Source: Andreesenia sp964489735
Lineage (GTDB): Bacteria; Bacillota; Clostridia; Tissierellales; Gottschalkiaceae
Length of the DNA: 64,000 bases
Assembly: GCA_964489735.1 (NCBI GenBank)
Contig: CAZBAL010000002.1
Coordinates: forward strand, 62,001 to 126,000
Direction: 5' to 3'
Shown: positions 51,333-60,090 of the stretch, in pieces
Layout of the letters: the number at the start of each line of letters is the position of its first letter
Position numbering within the stretch: the stretch's first letter is position 1
Notes under the pieces: model-generated
Told to the model about the DNA's origin: nothing
Database searches by the model: none
What the model saw: the letters and a program-made list of their open reading frames with translations, nothing else
Position numbers and translations under genes: made by a program

Positions 51333-53120
51333 CTAATCTATTGTTTCATACAAATCCAGAAGTCTTCCAAAAAGCTCTAACGCATCTTCAACCGGCTGTG
51401 TTGTAGTCATATCAACACCTGCTTTTTTCAGTATATCTATACTGTAGTCACAGCTTCCCGACTTTAAGAAAGTCTTATAGTTCTCAAGCGCACCCTCTTC
51501 TTTATCCAGTATTTTCTTGGTGAATACCGAAGCCGCAGAATAACCTGTTGCATACTGGAATACATAGAAATTCATATAGAAATGAGGAATTCTCTGCCAC
51601 TCTTTTTCTATACCTTTGTCCAGTATTATATCTTCACCGAAGTATTTTCTGTTCAATTCCAGATAAAGCTCATCAAGTCTTTTTCTAGTAAGCGCTTCGC
51701 CACCCTCTGCGATCTGATGAATCTTAAGTTCAAATTCCGCAAACATAGTCTGTCTAAAAAGTGTTCCTCTGAATTGTTCTAAATAGTGGTTAAGCAGATA
51801 CTTTTTTTCCGAATTGCTTTTCGCATTATCTATTAAATAGTTTATGAGTATTGACTCATTTACAGTAGAGGCTATTTCAGCCAAAAATATTGAGTAGCTC
51901 CCGTATACATAAGGCTGGTTTCTCCTAGTATAGTAACTGTGAATCGAGTGTCCCATTTCATGAGTCAATGTGAACAAGCTGCTCAGATTATTCTGATAGT
52001 TCAGCATTATATAGGGACTGGAATCATAAGTACCCCATGAGTATGCTCCACTTCTCTTTCCTACACTTTCGTAGACATCTATCCAGCCGCCCTCAAGACC
52101 TTCCGTCACTATCTCCAGATAGTCTTCACCTAATACGCTAAGCCCATCTGTCATTACTTTCTTAGCTTCTTCATATTCAATATTGAAATCAACAGATTTT
52201 ACTATAGGTACATATAAATCATATATATGAATTTCTTCTAACCCTAACTCTTTCTTTCTGAGATCAATATATCTATGGAGCTTAGGAAGATTTTTATTTA
52301 CAGCTTCTATCAGATTTTCATAAACAGAAACTGGAATATTGTTTTTATCTAAAGAAGCATGTAAAGCCGATTTATAGTTTCTAGTTTTTGCAACCATGAT
52401 ATTCTTCTTGACTTCACCATTTAAAATAGCGCCAAATGTGTTTTTCAGTTCTGCATAGGTTCCCATCATTGCATCGAATGCTGTCTCTCTAACACTTCTA
52501 TCTCTAGATTCCATAAATTTAATATAATTGCCATGTGTCAGCTGAACATCATCCCCATCCTCATCCTTGATAACAGGGAATTTCAAATCAGCATTGTTAA
52601 GCATATTGAATATATTTCCGGTTGTAGAGTACATATCAGATACACTTGCTAATAGCTCTTCCTCTAAATCAGACAGTATATGTTTCTTTCTTCTAAGAAT
52701 ATTTTCTATATAGTGAACATACATAGTACATCTTGAGTCGGACATTATAGAACTGAATATATTTCTATCTATTCTCAGTATCTCAGGTGTGATAAAAGAA
52801 GTTTTTTCCGATACCAATACGAATAGCTTCTGAGCTCTTTCCGCCATTCCAACGTATTTACTGTTTCTTGTGTCTTCATCCATTCTCATCTTCGCATAAG
52901 TATAAAGTCTTTGTATATCTCTCGATACACAAAGACTTTTCTCTATTGTATTTATGAGATTAGACGAACTTCTTTCAAGTTTACCTTTATAAATATCGAG
53001 ATCATCAACACTGTCAAGCACAGAGTTATACAGTTCCTGCCACTCTTCTTCCGTTTTAAAAAGAGAATCCAGATTCCACTTGTACTTTTCAGGGACGCTG
53101 TCTCTACCTATAAACTTCAT
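51333..53120 (-). CDS. pepF: Oligoendopeptidase F
   Basis: 595 residues, the normal length for PepF of family M3. The zinc motif is THEMGHSIHSYY (about 380-391), with the third ligand in IASTVNESIL (about 410-419). It cleaves peptides of about 7-17 residues in the cytoplasm, useful in an amino-acid fermenter. It starts MKFIGRDSVPEKYKWNLDSLF, the typical N-terminus. It follows the PBP gene by 23 bases. Confidence 0.94.
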   Translation of the reverse strand: MKFIGRDSVPEKYKWNLDSLFKTEEEWQELYNSVLDSVDDLDIYKGKLERSSSNLINTIEKSLCVSRDIQRLYTYAKMRMDEDTRNSKYVGMAERAQKLFVLVSEKTSFITPEILRIDRNIFSSIMSDSRCTMYVHYIENILRRKKHILSDLEEELLASVSDMYSTTGNIFNMLNNADLKFPVIKDEDGDDVQLTHGNYIKFMESRDRSVRETAFDAMMGTYAELKNTFGAILNGEVKKNIMVAKTRNYKSALHASLDKNNIPVSVYENLIEAVNKNLPKLHRYIDLRKKELGLEEIHIYDLYVPIVKSVDFNIEYEEAKKVMTDGLSVLGEDYLEIVTEGLEGGWIDVYESVGKRSGAYSWGTYDSSPYIMLNYQNNLSSLFTLTHEMGHSIHSYYTRRNQPYVYGSYSIFLAEIASTVNESILINYLIDNAKSNSEKKYLLNHYLEQFRGTLFRQTMFAEFELKIHQIAEGGEALTRKRLDELYLELNRKYFGEDIILDKGIEKEWQRIPHFYMNFYVFQYATGYSAASVFTKKILDKEEGALENYKTFLKSGSCDYSIDILKKAGVDMTTTQPVEDALELFGRLLDLYETID

Positions 53121-53143
53121 AAACTCAACCCCTAATCTATTTT

Positions 53144-54649
53144 TTATTCTTCAGCATAACCAATTCTATTAAGTCCATCTATTACCATATCTCTAGCAAT
53201 CGGTCCTGCTGCTTTCCCTCCAGTATTTCCTGCATTTTCAAGCATTACAACTACAGCAACTCTAGGAGCTTCTGCCGGAGCAAATCCCACGAACCATGCA
53301 TGTGAGTTTTCTCCCTCAACTTCTGCTGTTCCAGTCTTACCAGCCAATGTAACATTCCTTATAGCCGCGTCACTACCAGTTCCACCTTGCTGATTTACAA
53401 CAGAAATCATCATCTCTTTGATTTCAGCTGCTATTTCAGGTGAGCAGACTGTTGAGATAGTTTCAGTTCCATTCTCCTGTATTATATTTCCTTCATGATC
53501 AGATATCTGCTTAACTAGAACCGGCTTTACCATCTGTCCTTCGTTGGCTATAGATGAAGCCATAAGCACCATATTAAGTGGCGTAACCAAAGTCTTTCCC
53601 TGTCCAATTGATGTAGCTCCTAAATCCGCCTGAGTCATCTTCTTAGTTTGGAATATCGACTTATTAGTAGCTATATCAAATGGGATATTTTTGTTCACCA
53701 TATATCTTTGAGCAAGCTCTACAATCTTATCCTGACCAAGTTCCAGACCTTTTTCAGCAAAATAAGTATTAACTGATTGCCTGAACGCATCTTTCAGATC
53801 GACATCACCATAAGGAATTTCGTTGAAATCTCTCAAAGTGTAACCATCAATCTTTGTAGATCCGGTACTAGTATATCTCTCTGTCGGATCTAAATTCTCA
53901 AGAATTCCCGTTGAAGTAATTATCTTAAATATAGATCCTGGTGGATACAGTCCTGCAGTCGCTCTATTTATAAGCGGACTGTCTTCCCTCTCAACTATAT
54001 TAGCCCATTCTTCTGTCAGATTCGAAACATTGAACCCAGGGTTACTAGCCATGGCATAGATTTCCCCATCTTTTGGATTCATCAAAATAATACTGCCTCT
54101 TTTACCTTCAAGCATCTCGAATGCTTTAGACTGAAGTGTATCATCTATAGTAATCTGCAGATTGTTTCCATATCTCTGCTCTTCATCAGTAATTATATCC
54201 TTGAATTTATCCAATTCAGAGTGCTGAGTTCTCAGATTCAACAGCTGTGAATTATAGCTGTCCTCTAATCCTGAATTACCATATGATTTATAGCTATAAC
54301 CTATAATATGGCTGTAGTTATAAGGTTTATCATATATTCTCTGCTGATTTCCATCATTATCAAATTCACTGTGAACCAAAGTTTCACCATTTCTATCTGT
54401 AATGGTTCCTCTCAGAGTCTTTTCCTGCTCAACATAAGCTCTTCTGTTAGACTCATGCTTTGCAATTTCATCCGATTTGATTATCTGAAAATACGATAGA
54501 TATATAATTATACCTACAAACAGAGCACAGATTATCCCTAAGATAACCGTGATTCTATTGCTTTCTCTTCTTCTCGATGATATCGCAGCTTTTCTTTTTT
54601 TATTTCTTTTTAAAGGTTTTTTCGATTCGCCTTTGTTATTCTGCTCCAT
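53144..54649 (-). CDS. Class B penicillin-binding protein (PbpA-like transpeptidase)
   Basis: 501 residues from the chosen start. A basic cytoplasmic tail and one helix (ITVILGIICALFVGIIIYLS, about 33-52) precede a short dimerisation region and the transpeptidase domain: S-x-x-K in PPGSIFKIITSTG, SVN in RQSVNTYF and KTG in LAGKTGTAEVEG. It lacks the large N-terminal domain of PBP2, so it resembles the PbpA type that works with an FtsW/RodA protein, its neighbour here. AAGGAGGTGG lies 6 bases ahead of the ATG at 54649; the start overlaps the FtsW/RodA gene by 14 bases. Confidence 0.92.
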   Translation of the reverse strand: MEQNNKGESKKPLKRNKKRKAAISSRRRESNRITVILGIICALFVGIIIYLSYFQIIKSDEIAKHESNRRAYVEQEKTLRGTITDRNGETLVHSEFDNDGNQQRIYDKPYNYSHIIGYSYKSYGNSGLEDSYNSQLLNLRTQHSELDKFKDIITDEEQRYGNNLQITIDDTLQSKAFEMLEGKRGSIILMNPKDGEIYAMASNPGFNVSNLTEEWANIVEREDSPLINRATAGLYPPGSIFKIITSTGILENLDPTERYTSTGSTKIDGYTLRDFNEIPYGDVDLKDAFRQSVNTYFAEKGLELGQDKIVELAQRYMVNKNIPFDIATNKSIFQTKKMTQADLGATSIGQGKTLVTPLNMVLMASSIANEGQMVKPVLVKQISDHEGNIIQENGTETISTVCSPEIAAEIKEMMISVVNQQGGTGSDAAIRNVTLAGKTGTAEVEGENSHAWFVGFAPAEAPRVAVVVMLENAGNTGGKAAGPIARDMVIDGLNRIGYAEE

Positions 54650-55994
54650 TCGAGTCCACCTCCTTGACATCTGACTCAATATCCTCAGATGCAAACTGCA
54701 GTATAGCCAGTGAAATGAAGTTTGATACTAATGAACTTCCTCCATAACTGACAAAAGGAAGCGTAATCCCTGTAAGAGGAATCATGTTTATAACTCCTCC
54801 CAGTATAATAAATGTCTGAAATCCAATAGTTGCAGTAACACCAAGCGATACTATCTTCATATATCTGTCTTTTTGATTAAGAGATATTTTAATTCCTCTA
54901 TATATTATTGTCATGAATAAAAGAATTATCGCCATAGCAACGAATATTCCCATCTCCTCAGCAATTGCAACGAAGATAAAGTCCGTATGAACCTCTGGAA
55001 CAAAATCAGGATTACCTCGACCAAGCCCTGTTCCAAAAAATCCACCGGCTGCTATTGCAAATAGAGACTGAACAATCTGATATCCCTTACCATTGATGTC
55101 TTCCCAAGGATCCAGCCAGATATCCATTCTTACCTTAACATGACTGAACAAATAGTATCCGATAACCATCATAAGAAGTGCTCCGATAATATTGAACAGT
55201 ATGAACTTTCTGTTTGGTTCATATACATACACTATTGAATTGAAAACAAGGAAAAACAGAAGCGCTATCCCTAGTTCTCTCTGTAAAAACAGCAGTACAA
55301 TAAACGAATAGCATATTACCATAAATATTATCGTAACTGCTTTGTCTTCAAATCTCTCTAATACAAGTTTCTTCATGAAATTAGGCTTCTTTTCCAGCTT
55401 AATTTCCAATCTTTCTTTAACTTCCTCAAGTTTTCCATTTCTAAAATTCATAAGACTTATCTTAAATCTATCTCTATTGATATAGAAACTGGCGATAAAA
55501 AACACGTAGAGTATCTTTATTATCTCTGAAGGCTGAAAATTTATTGGTCCCAACTCAATCCAGTTCTTAGCTCCACCTATTCTAGAACCGAAGACCAGAG
55601 TAAGAGCAAACAGAAGCATCGAACCAACCAGATAAAGCCAGGTAAATCTCTGCCAGTTTTTCACAAGCTTTAAAATATAGTAAGTTGCAAAAAAAGCAAC
55701 CATACCGATTCCGCTAAATACTATCTGCTTAACCCCTTGATCCGGGTTAATCCTATATATCATTATTACTCCCAAACTTATAAGCAATTGAGCCATAAGC
55801 AGTATATAGTTATCACCTGTGCTCAGCTTTTTTAAAATCAGATTGCTTAAGTAAAGACCAACTATGAAAATACCAAAATATGTCAAAGTTTTTCTTTCCA
55901 TTTCTGGATTTTGCAGAACTAATAATACTAGTGCAAGCAGATTGATTATCAACAAAAATCCTTGAGGAGTTCTTCTGAGTAATTTATTAATCAT
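54636..55994 (-). CDS. FtsW/RodA/SpoVE family peptidoglycan polymerase
   Basis: 452 residues, about ten to twelve helices with a cytoplasmic insertion near 190-215 (KLEEVKERLEIKLEKK), longer than usual. The INFQPSEIIKILYVFF segment (about 153-168) and the ending ITLPFVSYGGSSLVSNF (about 411-427) are SEDS signatures; the catalytic Asp region is in the extracellular loop WLDPWEDINGKGYQIVQSL (about 295-313). It polymerises glycan strands with the adjacent class B PBP. AGAGGTG precedes the ATG by 5 bases; an earlier in-frame ATG overlaps the FHA stop and lacks a site. Confidence 0.93.
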   Translation of the reverse strand: MINKLLRRTPQGFLLIINLLALVLLVLQNPEMERKTLTYFGIFIVGLYLSNLILKKLSTGDNYILLMAQLLISLGVIMIYRINPDQGVKQIVFSGIGMVAFFATYYILKLVKNWQRFTWLYLVGSMLLFALTLVFGSRIGGAKNWIELGPINFQPSEIIKILYVFFIASFYINRDRFKISLMNFRNGKLEEVKERLEIKLEKKPNFMKKLVLERFEDKAVTIIFMVICYSFIVLLFLQRELGIALLFFLVFNSIVYVYEPNRKFILFNIIGALLMMVIGYYLFSHVKVRMDIWLDPWEDINGKGYQIVQSLFAIAAGGFFGTGLGRGNPDFVPEVHTDFIFVAIAEEMGIFVAMAIILLFMTIIYRGIKISLNQKDRYMKIVSLGVTATIGFQTFIILGGVINMIPLTGITLPFVSYGGSSLVSNFISLAILQFASEDIESDVKEVDSNGAE

Positions 55995-56004
55995 TCCAAC
56001 ACCT

Positions 56005-56439
56005 CTAATTTTCATTTACAAATAGGAATTCTATTTGTCCTATTTTTATTCTGTCACCGTGAAGTATTTCTGTCACTTCTGATACCTGTCTGTTGTTTAC
56101 AAAGGTACCATTTGAACTATTCAAATCTTCAATAAGATATGACTTATTGTTAGTAAAAATTCTTGCATGTTTTTTTGAAACGTAAGGATCTCTGAGAATT
56201 ATCTCATTTCCTCCAACTCTACCTATGGTAATCTCTTTATTTATAGGATATTCATCTTTTATCTTATATGGTATAGTTTCTTTTCTATTTATAAGTTTAA
56301 GATATGCTCCCGACTCATTTGGTATAACCCTAAGATTCTTTATATCCAGGTATATCATTCTTATAATAGCCAGCATGAACAAATAGATTAATACAATAAA
56401 TATATATCTGAATATAAGGGTCAAAACTTCGCCGAACAT
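56005..56439 (-). CDS. Membrane-anchored FHA-domain protein
   Basis: 144 residues. A single N-terminal helix (IFRYIFIVLIYLFMLAII, about 9-26) is followed by a forkhead-associated domain (about 64-140): IGRVGGNEIIL, DPYVSKKHARIF and SSNGTFVNNRQV. FHA domains read phosphothreonine, usually placed by a Ser/Thr kinase. The order FHA, FtsW/RodA, PBP matches the actinobacterial elongation locus, where PknA/B kinases and a phosphatase follow; none are present here. It starts the operon. Confidence 0.9.
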   Translation of the reverse strand: MFGEVLTLIFRYIFIVLIYLFMLAIIRMIYLDIKNLRVIPNESGAYLKLINRKETIPYKIKDEYPINKEITIGRVGGNEIILRDPYVSKKHARIFTNNKSYLIEDLNSSNGTFVNNRQVSEVTEILHGDRIKIGQIEFLFVNEN

Positions 56440-56586
56440 AACTTCACCTCTCTTATTATGGATTTAATACTCTTACTATTATACCACAAATTATGTTGTA
56501 GACTAGAATTATCAAGCCTATAAACGACCTTTTTTATTAAAAATATCTTAACTTTTTCTTAAGTTAACAAGGTATAAAACTTATTA

Positions 56587-56595
56587 TGATATAAT
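56587..56595 (+). promoter_or_regulatory. Extended -10 promoter for the PspC/LiaI pair
   Basis: TGA-TATAAT on the plus strand, about 60 bases before the TTG start of the PspC gene, next to a TTAACTT/AAGTTAA inverted repeat (about 56548-56570) that could be an operator. The 217-base gap 56440-56656 holds nothing else. Confidence 0.5.
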
Positions 56596-56656
56596 CTTAA
56601 CTATCAATTAAATAATGATAATTATATTAATATTGATGTTGAGAGGAGTGCTTTAA

Positions 56657-57157
56657 TTGTCAAAACTCTATAAATCCAATGATGATATTGTTGTTGCTGG
56701 AGTGTTGGGTGGAATTGGAGAATATCTTAAGATAAGTCCTGATATAGTAAGAGTTGCTTATGTAATAATAGCACTATTTTCAGGAAGTCTTTTCATGATG
56801 GCAGCGCTTTACGCTCTAGCTGTATTTTTAATTCCTAAACGCTCTCCTGATGAATTCGAAGCCAACTACACGTATTCTGATTCGCAGGGAGCCAACAACG
56901 GAAACACTTTCACAAGTGAAAATTTCAAAAAATCGTTTCATGACTTTGGAAATGAAATGAAAACTAAGAAAAACTCCATACTAGAAGGAAAAAATTCAAA
57001 ACTTATAGGATATATATTGATAGCTGCAGGGGTTTATTTATCTCTTAGCAAAATTTTATATGTAGTTCGATTTGATGGTTCATTAGCTCCAATTATGTTG
57101 ATAATATTAGGTTTAGTAGTATTATTCAGAAATGATAGGAGGAAAAAAAGTGAATAA
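56657..57157 (+). CDS. PspC domain membrane protein
   Basis: 166 residues. The N-terminal PspC domain (about 1-62) is typical: LYKSNDDIVVAGVLGGIGEY, then a single helix-rich VAYVIIALFSGSLFMMAALYALAVFLIPKR. A central polar linker (65-110) and a C-terminal pair of helices (115-160) follow. Such proteins take part in membrane-stress responses. Start is TTG with AGAGGAG 8 bases ahead. The stop overlaps the next gene by 8 bases. Confidence 0.86.
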   Translation: MSKLYKSNDDIVVAGVLGGIGEYLKISPDIVRVAYVIIALFSGSLFMMAALYALAVFLIPKRSPDEFEANYTYSDSQGANNGNTFTSENFKKSFHDFGNEMKTKKNSILEGKNSKLIGYILIAAGVYLSLSKILYVVRFDGSLAPIMLIILGLVVLFRNDRRKKSE

Positions 57158-57431
57158 CAAAAAAGTCATAACAGGCTTCCTTTTATTGATTATTGGTGTA
57201 GTATGGTTTCTTTCTGATTTGGGATATATGGCACCAATAAATTTGAGAATATACCTTCGTGCAATAGCTGATATGTGGCCTTTGATTCTGATAATCATAG
57301 GTACATATATGGTTACAGAGAAGAGAAGAAATAGAAATCTTGTAGTAATAATTGTAATTTCGGTCTGGTTGCTTTATGTTCTGAACTATACAAATGTATT
57401 AGATAATATTCGTAATATGATAACAGGTTAA
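57150..57431 (+). CDS. LiaI/DUF5668-like membrane protein
   Basis: 93 residues, three hydrophobic segments: ITGFLLLIIGVVWFLSDLG, then a PLILIIIGTYMVTEK segment and VVIIVISVWLLYVLNYT. The WPLILIIIG motif after an amphipathic stretch is typical of LiaI/LiaF N-terminal and DUF5668 proteins. The GTG start is chosen over an ATG six codons earlier because AGGAGG lies 7 bases ahead of the GTG. It is the second gene with PspC, as in membrane-stress operons. Confidence 0.78.
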   Translation: MNNKKVITGFLLLIIGVVWFLSDLGYMAPINLRIYLRAIADMWPLILIIIGTYMVTEKRRNRNLVVIIVISVWLLYVLNYTNVLDNIRNMITG

Positions 57432-57436
57432 CAAGT

Positions 57437-57490
57437 AAAAGCTCCTGAAAAGAATCTGAGTCTCAACTCAGAACATTTTCAGGAGCTTTA
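57437..57490. terminator. Tiered bidirectional terminator between converging LiaI-like and znuB genes
   Basis: A 14-bp outer stem (57437-57451 with 57476-57490) encloses a 7-bp TCTGAGT/ACTCAGA stem. T-rich ends flank it on both strands. Confidence 0.8.
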
Positions 57491-57505
57491 TTTATTTTTT
57501 TACAT

Positions 57506-58315
57506 TCACCTTCTCAATTTACTTACTGCTCTATAACCCATGATAAGTGTCAGTATCAGTATCGATATCAGAATTATTGCCCCACCAGGAGCTATATCCA
57601 AATAGAAAGATATGGTCAGACCTGAAATTACAGATATTACCCCAAAAATATTCGATAGTATCAATGCCTGCTTAAAGCTTCTAGCAATTTGCAGACTTGA
57701 TGCTACTGGTAATACAATCAATGATGAAACTAATAATATTCCAACAACTCTCATAGAGATCGTTATTGTAACTGCTATCATAACAGAAAAGAATATATTT
57801 ATCAGATTTATATTCACACCTGCAAGCTTTGCAGCTTCTTCATCAAATACTGTAAAAAACAGTCCTCTATACAACACTATCATAGACAGAAGTATCGTTG
57901 TTCCAAGAGTGACAACTATCCAGGTGTCTTGAGTAGTAACAAGAGAAATGCTTCCAAAAAGATAGCTCATTATCCCACTCGTTCTTCCACTGAACAGATT
58001 TATCAATATGCTCGCAACTCCAACTCCAAGCGCCATAAAAATTGAAAGAGAGAGTTCAGCATACTTTTCATAATGCTTTCTCAGCTTATCTATTCCCAGT
58101 GAAACAATAATCGATGTTCCAATCGCAGTATATATCGGATAAACACCAGTTACCATTCCGATCGCAACTCCTGCTAAAGATACATGCGAGAGAGTATCTC
58201 CGAGCATAGAAAATCTTCTAAGTACCAGAAACAACCCTATAGTTGGACATATAAGTGAAATAACCATCCCTATAACCAAAGCTCTTCTCATAAATTCAAA
58301 ATGCAATATTTCCAT
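57506..58315 (-). CDS. znuB: Zinc ABC transporter permease ZnuB
   Basis: 269 residues, about eight helices of the ABC-3 family. SLICPTIGLFLVLRRFSMLGDTLSHVSLAGVA-type N-terminal region (about 20-50) and VNINLINIFFSVMIAVTI (about 170-187) match ZnuB/MntB. It follows znuC by 10 bases and, with ZnuA and ZnuC, imports zinc or manganese. The nearby His-rich ZnuA supports zinc. Confidence 0.92.
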   Translation of the reverse strand: MEILHFEFMRRALVIGMVISLICPTIGLFLVLRRFSMLGDTLSHVSLAGVAIGMVTGVYPIYTAIGTSIIVSLGIDKLRKHYEKYAELSLSIFMALGVGVASILINLFSGRTSGIMSYLFGSISLVTTQDTWIVVTLGTTILLSMIVLYRGLFFTVFDEEAAKLAGVNINLINIFFSVMIAVTITISMRVVGILLVSSLIVLPVASSLQIARSFKQALILSNIFGVISVISGLTISFYLDIAPGGAIILISILILTLIMGYRAVSKLRR

Positions 58316-58325
58316 AAAATCATCC

Positions 58326-59078
58326 TTATAATATCGTACTCAGATTCTCTTTTAAAATGTCAACCTTCTCTTCTCTGTTTTTGTATTCTATATCATCATA
58401 GACATTGACTTTCTTGTTGTTCATACAGAGTATCTTTCCTGCTCTATTAAATACCTCTTTTATATCATGAGTCACCATTACAATAGCAATATTGTGAAAT
58501 TCATTAATATGGTCAAGTATGTCATATATAGCAGCTTGAGATGAGTAGTCAACTCCAACCATAGGCTCATCCATAAAAACAATTTCCGGAGTGCCTATTA
58601 AAAGTCTAGCAATGAACACTTTCTGCTGCTGTCCACCGGAAAGACTTCCTATAAGTCTTTTTTCATAACCTTTCAATTTTACAATTTCCAAAACCTCATC
58701 GACTTTTGTCCTGTCTGATTTGGTAATGAACTTGAATATACCTTTCTGAGAATATAAGTTTGCAGATATAACCTCCTCAACAGTAGCAGGAAACGTCTGA
58801 TTAAACCCTCTGACCTGTTGTGAAAGGTAGCCTATTTTTCCCCAGGATTTAAATTTTGATATATTGTCACCTAAAAGCTTTACATCTCCTTCACTAGGCT
58901 TAAGAAGACCAAGCATAAGCTTCAGCAATGTACTTTTAGCCGATCCATTATCACCTATTATACCTACGTACTCTCCTCTTTTAATCTTCAAATCCACCGA
59001 CTCAAGCACGTATTTATCTTTCTCATAAGCGAAACTGACATTATTCAATTCAACAATGCTATTTGTGTTCTTATCCAT
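58326..59078 (-). CDS. znuC: Zinc ABC transporter ATP-binding protein ZnuC
   Basis: 250 residues. Walker A is GDNGSAKSTLLKL (about 43-55), where the usual GAGKS/T is GSAKST, as in many ZnuC proteins; signature SLSGGQQQKVFIARLL (about 142-157) and Walker B IVFMDEP follow. It energises ZnuB. Its ATG follows directly after the znuA stop (TAGATG). Confidence 0.92.
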   Translation of the reverse strand: MDKNTNSIVELNNVSFAYEKDKYVLESVDLKIKRGEYVGIIGDNGSAKSTLLKLMLGLLKPSEGDVKLLGDNISKFKSWGKIGYLSQQVRGFNQTFPATVEEVISANLYSQKGIFKFITKSDRTKVDEVLEIVKLKGYEKRLIGSLSGGQQQKVFIARLLIGTPEIVFMDEPMVGVDYSSQAAIYDILDHINEFHNIAIVMVTHDIKEVFNRAGKILCMNNKKVNVYDDIEYKNREEKVDILKENLSTIL

Positions 59079-60065
59079 CTATTTCATCAGCTCTTTCTTA
59101 AGGCTTTCCAAGTTCTCTTCCATAATGGAAATATAATCTTTATTTTTCTCCTTGTCTTCCTCTGTCAGACCTTCCAGTGGATTTAAAGTCAATGATTCTA
59201 ACTTTGCTTCATCTGCAATCGTCTTTACAGATTTAGGACTGGCTAAAGTTTCAAAATATATATAACTCAAATTCTCTTCCTTAGCTGTATTTATCAGGTT
59301 TGCAATAGTTTTAGGACTAGGCTCTGAAAAAGGAGTCACTCCCGTCACAGAAATCTGCTTAAGCCCGTAGTCTCTTGCTAAATAAGAAAATGCTTTATGT
59401 GAGACCAGAAAAGTATCCTTCTTTCTTCCAATAAGTTCCGATTCGTACTTTTCATCCAAACCATTAAGTTTTTCTAAAAGAACCTCATAGTTCCTATTGT
59501 ATTCCTCTGAGTTTTCCTCATCTATTACAGACAATCTGTTTTTTATTTCTTCAGCTACTTTTACCATATTCCCAGGACTCATCCATATGTGAGGATCCTT
59601 GGTTCCATGATGATCATGCTCATCATCGCTATCATCGCTATGCTCATGATTTTCAGCATCATCTTCATCTAGATCTATCAAGTCAACAAATTTGCTGGCT
59701 TCTAAAACAATCTTATCATCCATATCATCGGCTAGCTTATCTCCCCAGCTTTCCATTCCTGAGCCTATAAAAATAAATAGATCTGATTCCTTTATCATAG
59801 CAACTTCCTTGCCTGTCGGCTCAAAATCATGTGACTCAGAACCTAGTGGCACTATGTTTTCAACCTCCGCTCTGTCTTTAGCTATTTCCCCTACCAAATA
59901 CTCCAGCGGGTAAATACTGGTGTAAACTTTAATCTTCCCATCATTATTAACATTATCACCTGGTTTATCAGTCTGTTCACAACCTGTAGCTATAAACACA
60001 CTTAATATCAGCACAGATATAAATATAAAACTGTTTGAAAACAACTTCTTAATCATAACTCTCAT
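59079..60065 (-). CDS. znuA: Zinc ABC transporter substrate-binding lipoprotein ZnuA
   Basis: 328 residues. The signal peptide ends in a lipobox IATGC (about 26-30), followed by a polar linker. VYTSIYPLEYLVGEIA (about 48-63) has the first metal region, and a His/Asp-rich loop (ENHEHSDDSDDEHDHHGTKDPHIW, partly shown at about 143-165) precedes the DPHIWMSP motif, typical of zinc rather than manganese binding proteins. SHKAFSYLARDYGLKQ and the later GVTPFSEP segment give more ligands. AAGGAGG lies 5 bases ahead of the ATG. First gene of znuACB; no Zur box was recognised in the 25-base gap upstream. Confidence 0.92.
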   Translation of the reverse strand: MRVMIKKLFSNSFIFISVLILSVFIATGCEQTDKPGDNVNNDGKIKVYTSIYPLEYLVGEIAKDRAEVENIVPLGSESHDFEPTGKEVAMIKESDLFIFIGSGMESWGDKLADDMDDKIVLEASKFVDLIDLDEDDAENHEHSDDSDDEHDHHGTKDPHIWMSPGNMVKVAEEIKNRLSVIDEENSEEYNRNYEVLLEKLNGLDEKYESELIGRKKDTFLVSHKAFSYLARDYGLKQISVTGVTPFSEPSPKTIANLINTAKEENLSYIYFETLASPKSVKTIADEAKLESLTLNPLEGLTEEDKEKNKDYISIMEENLESLKKELMK

Positions 60066-60090
60066 GCTCTCCTCCTTTTATCAAAGTGTT

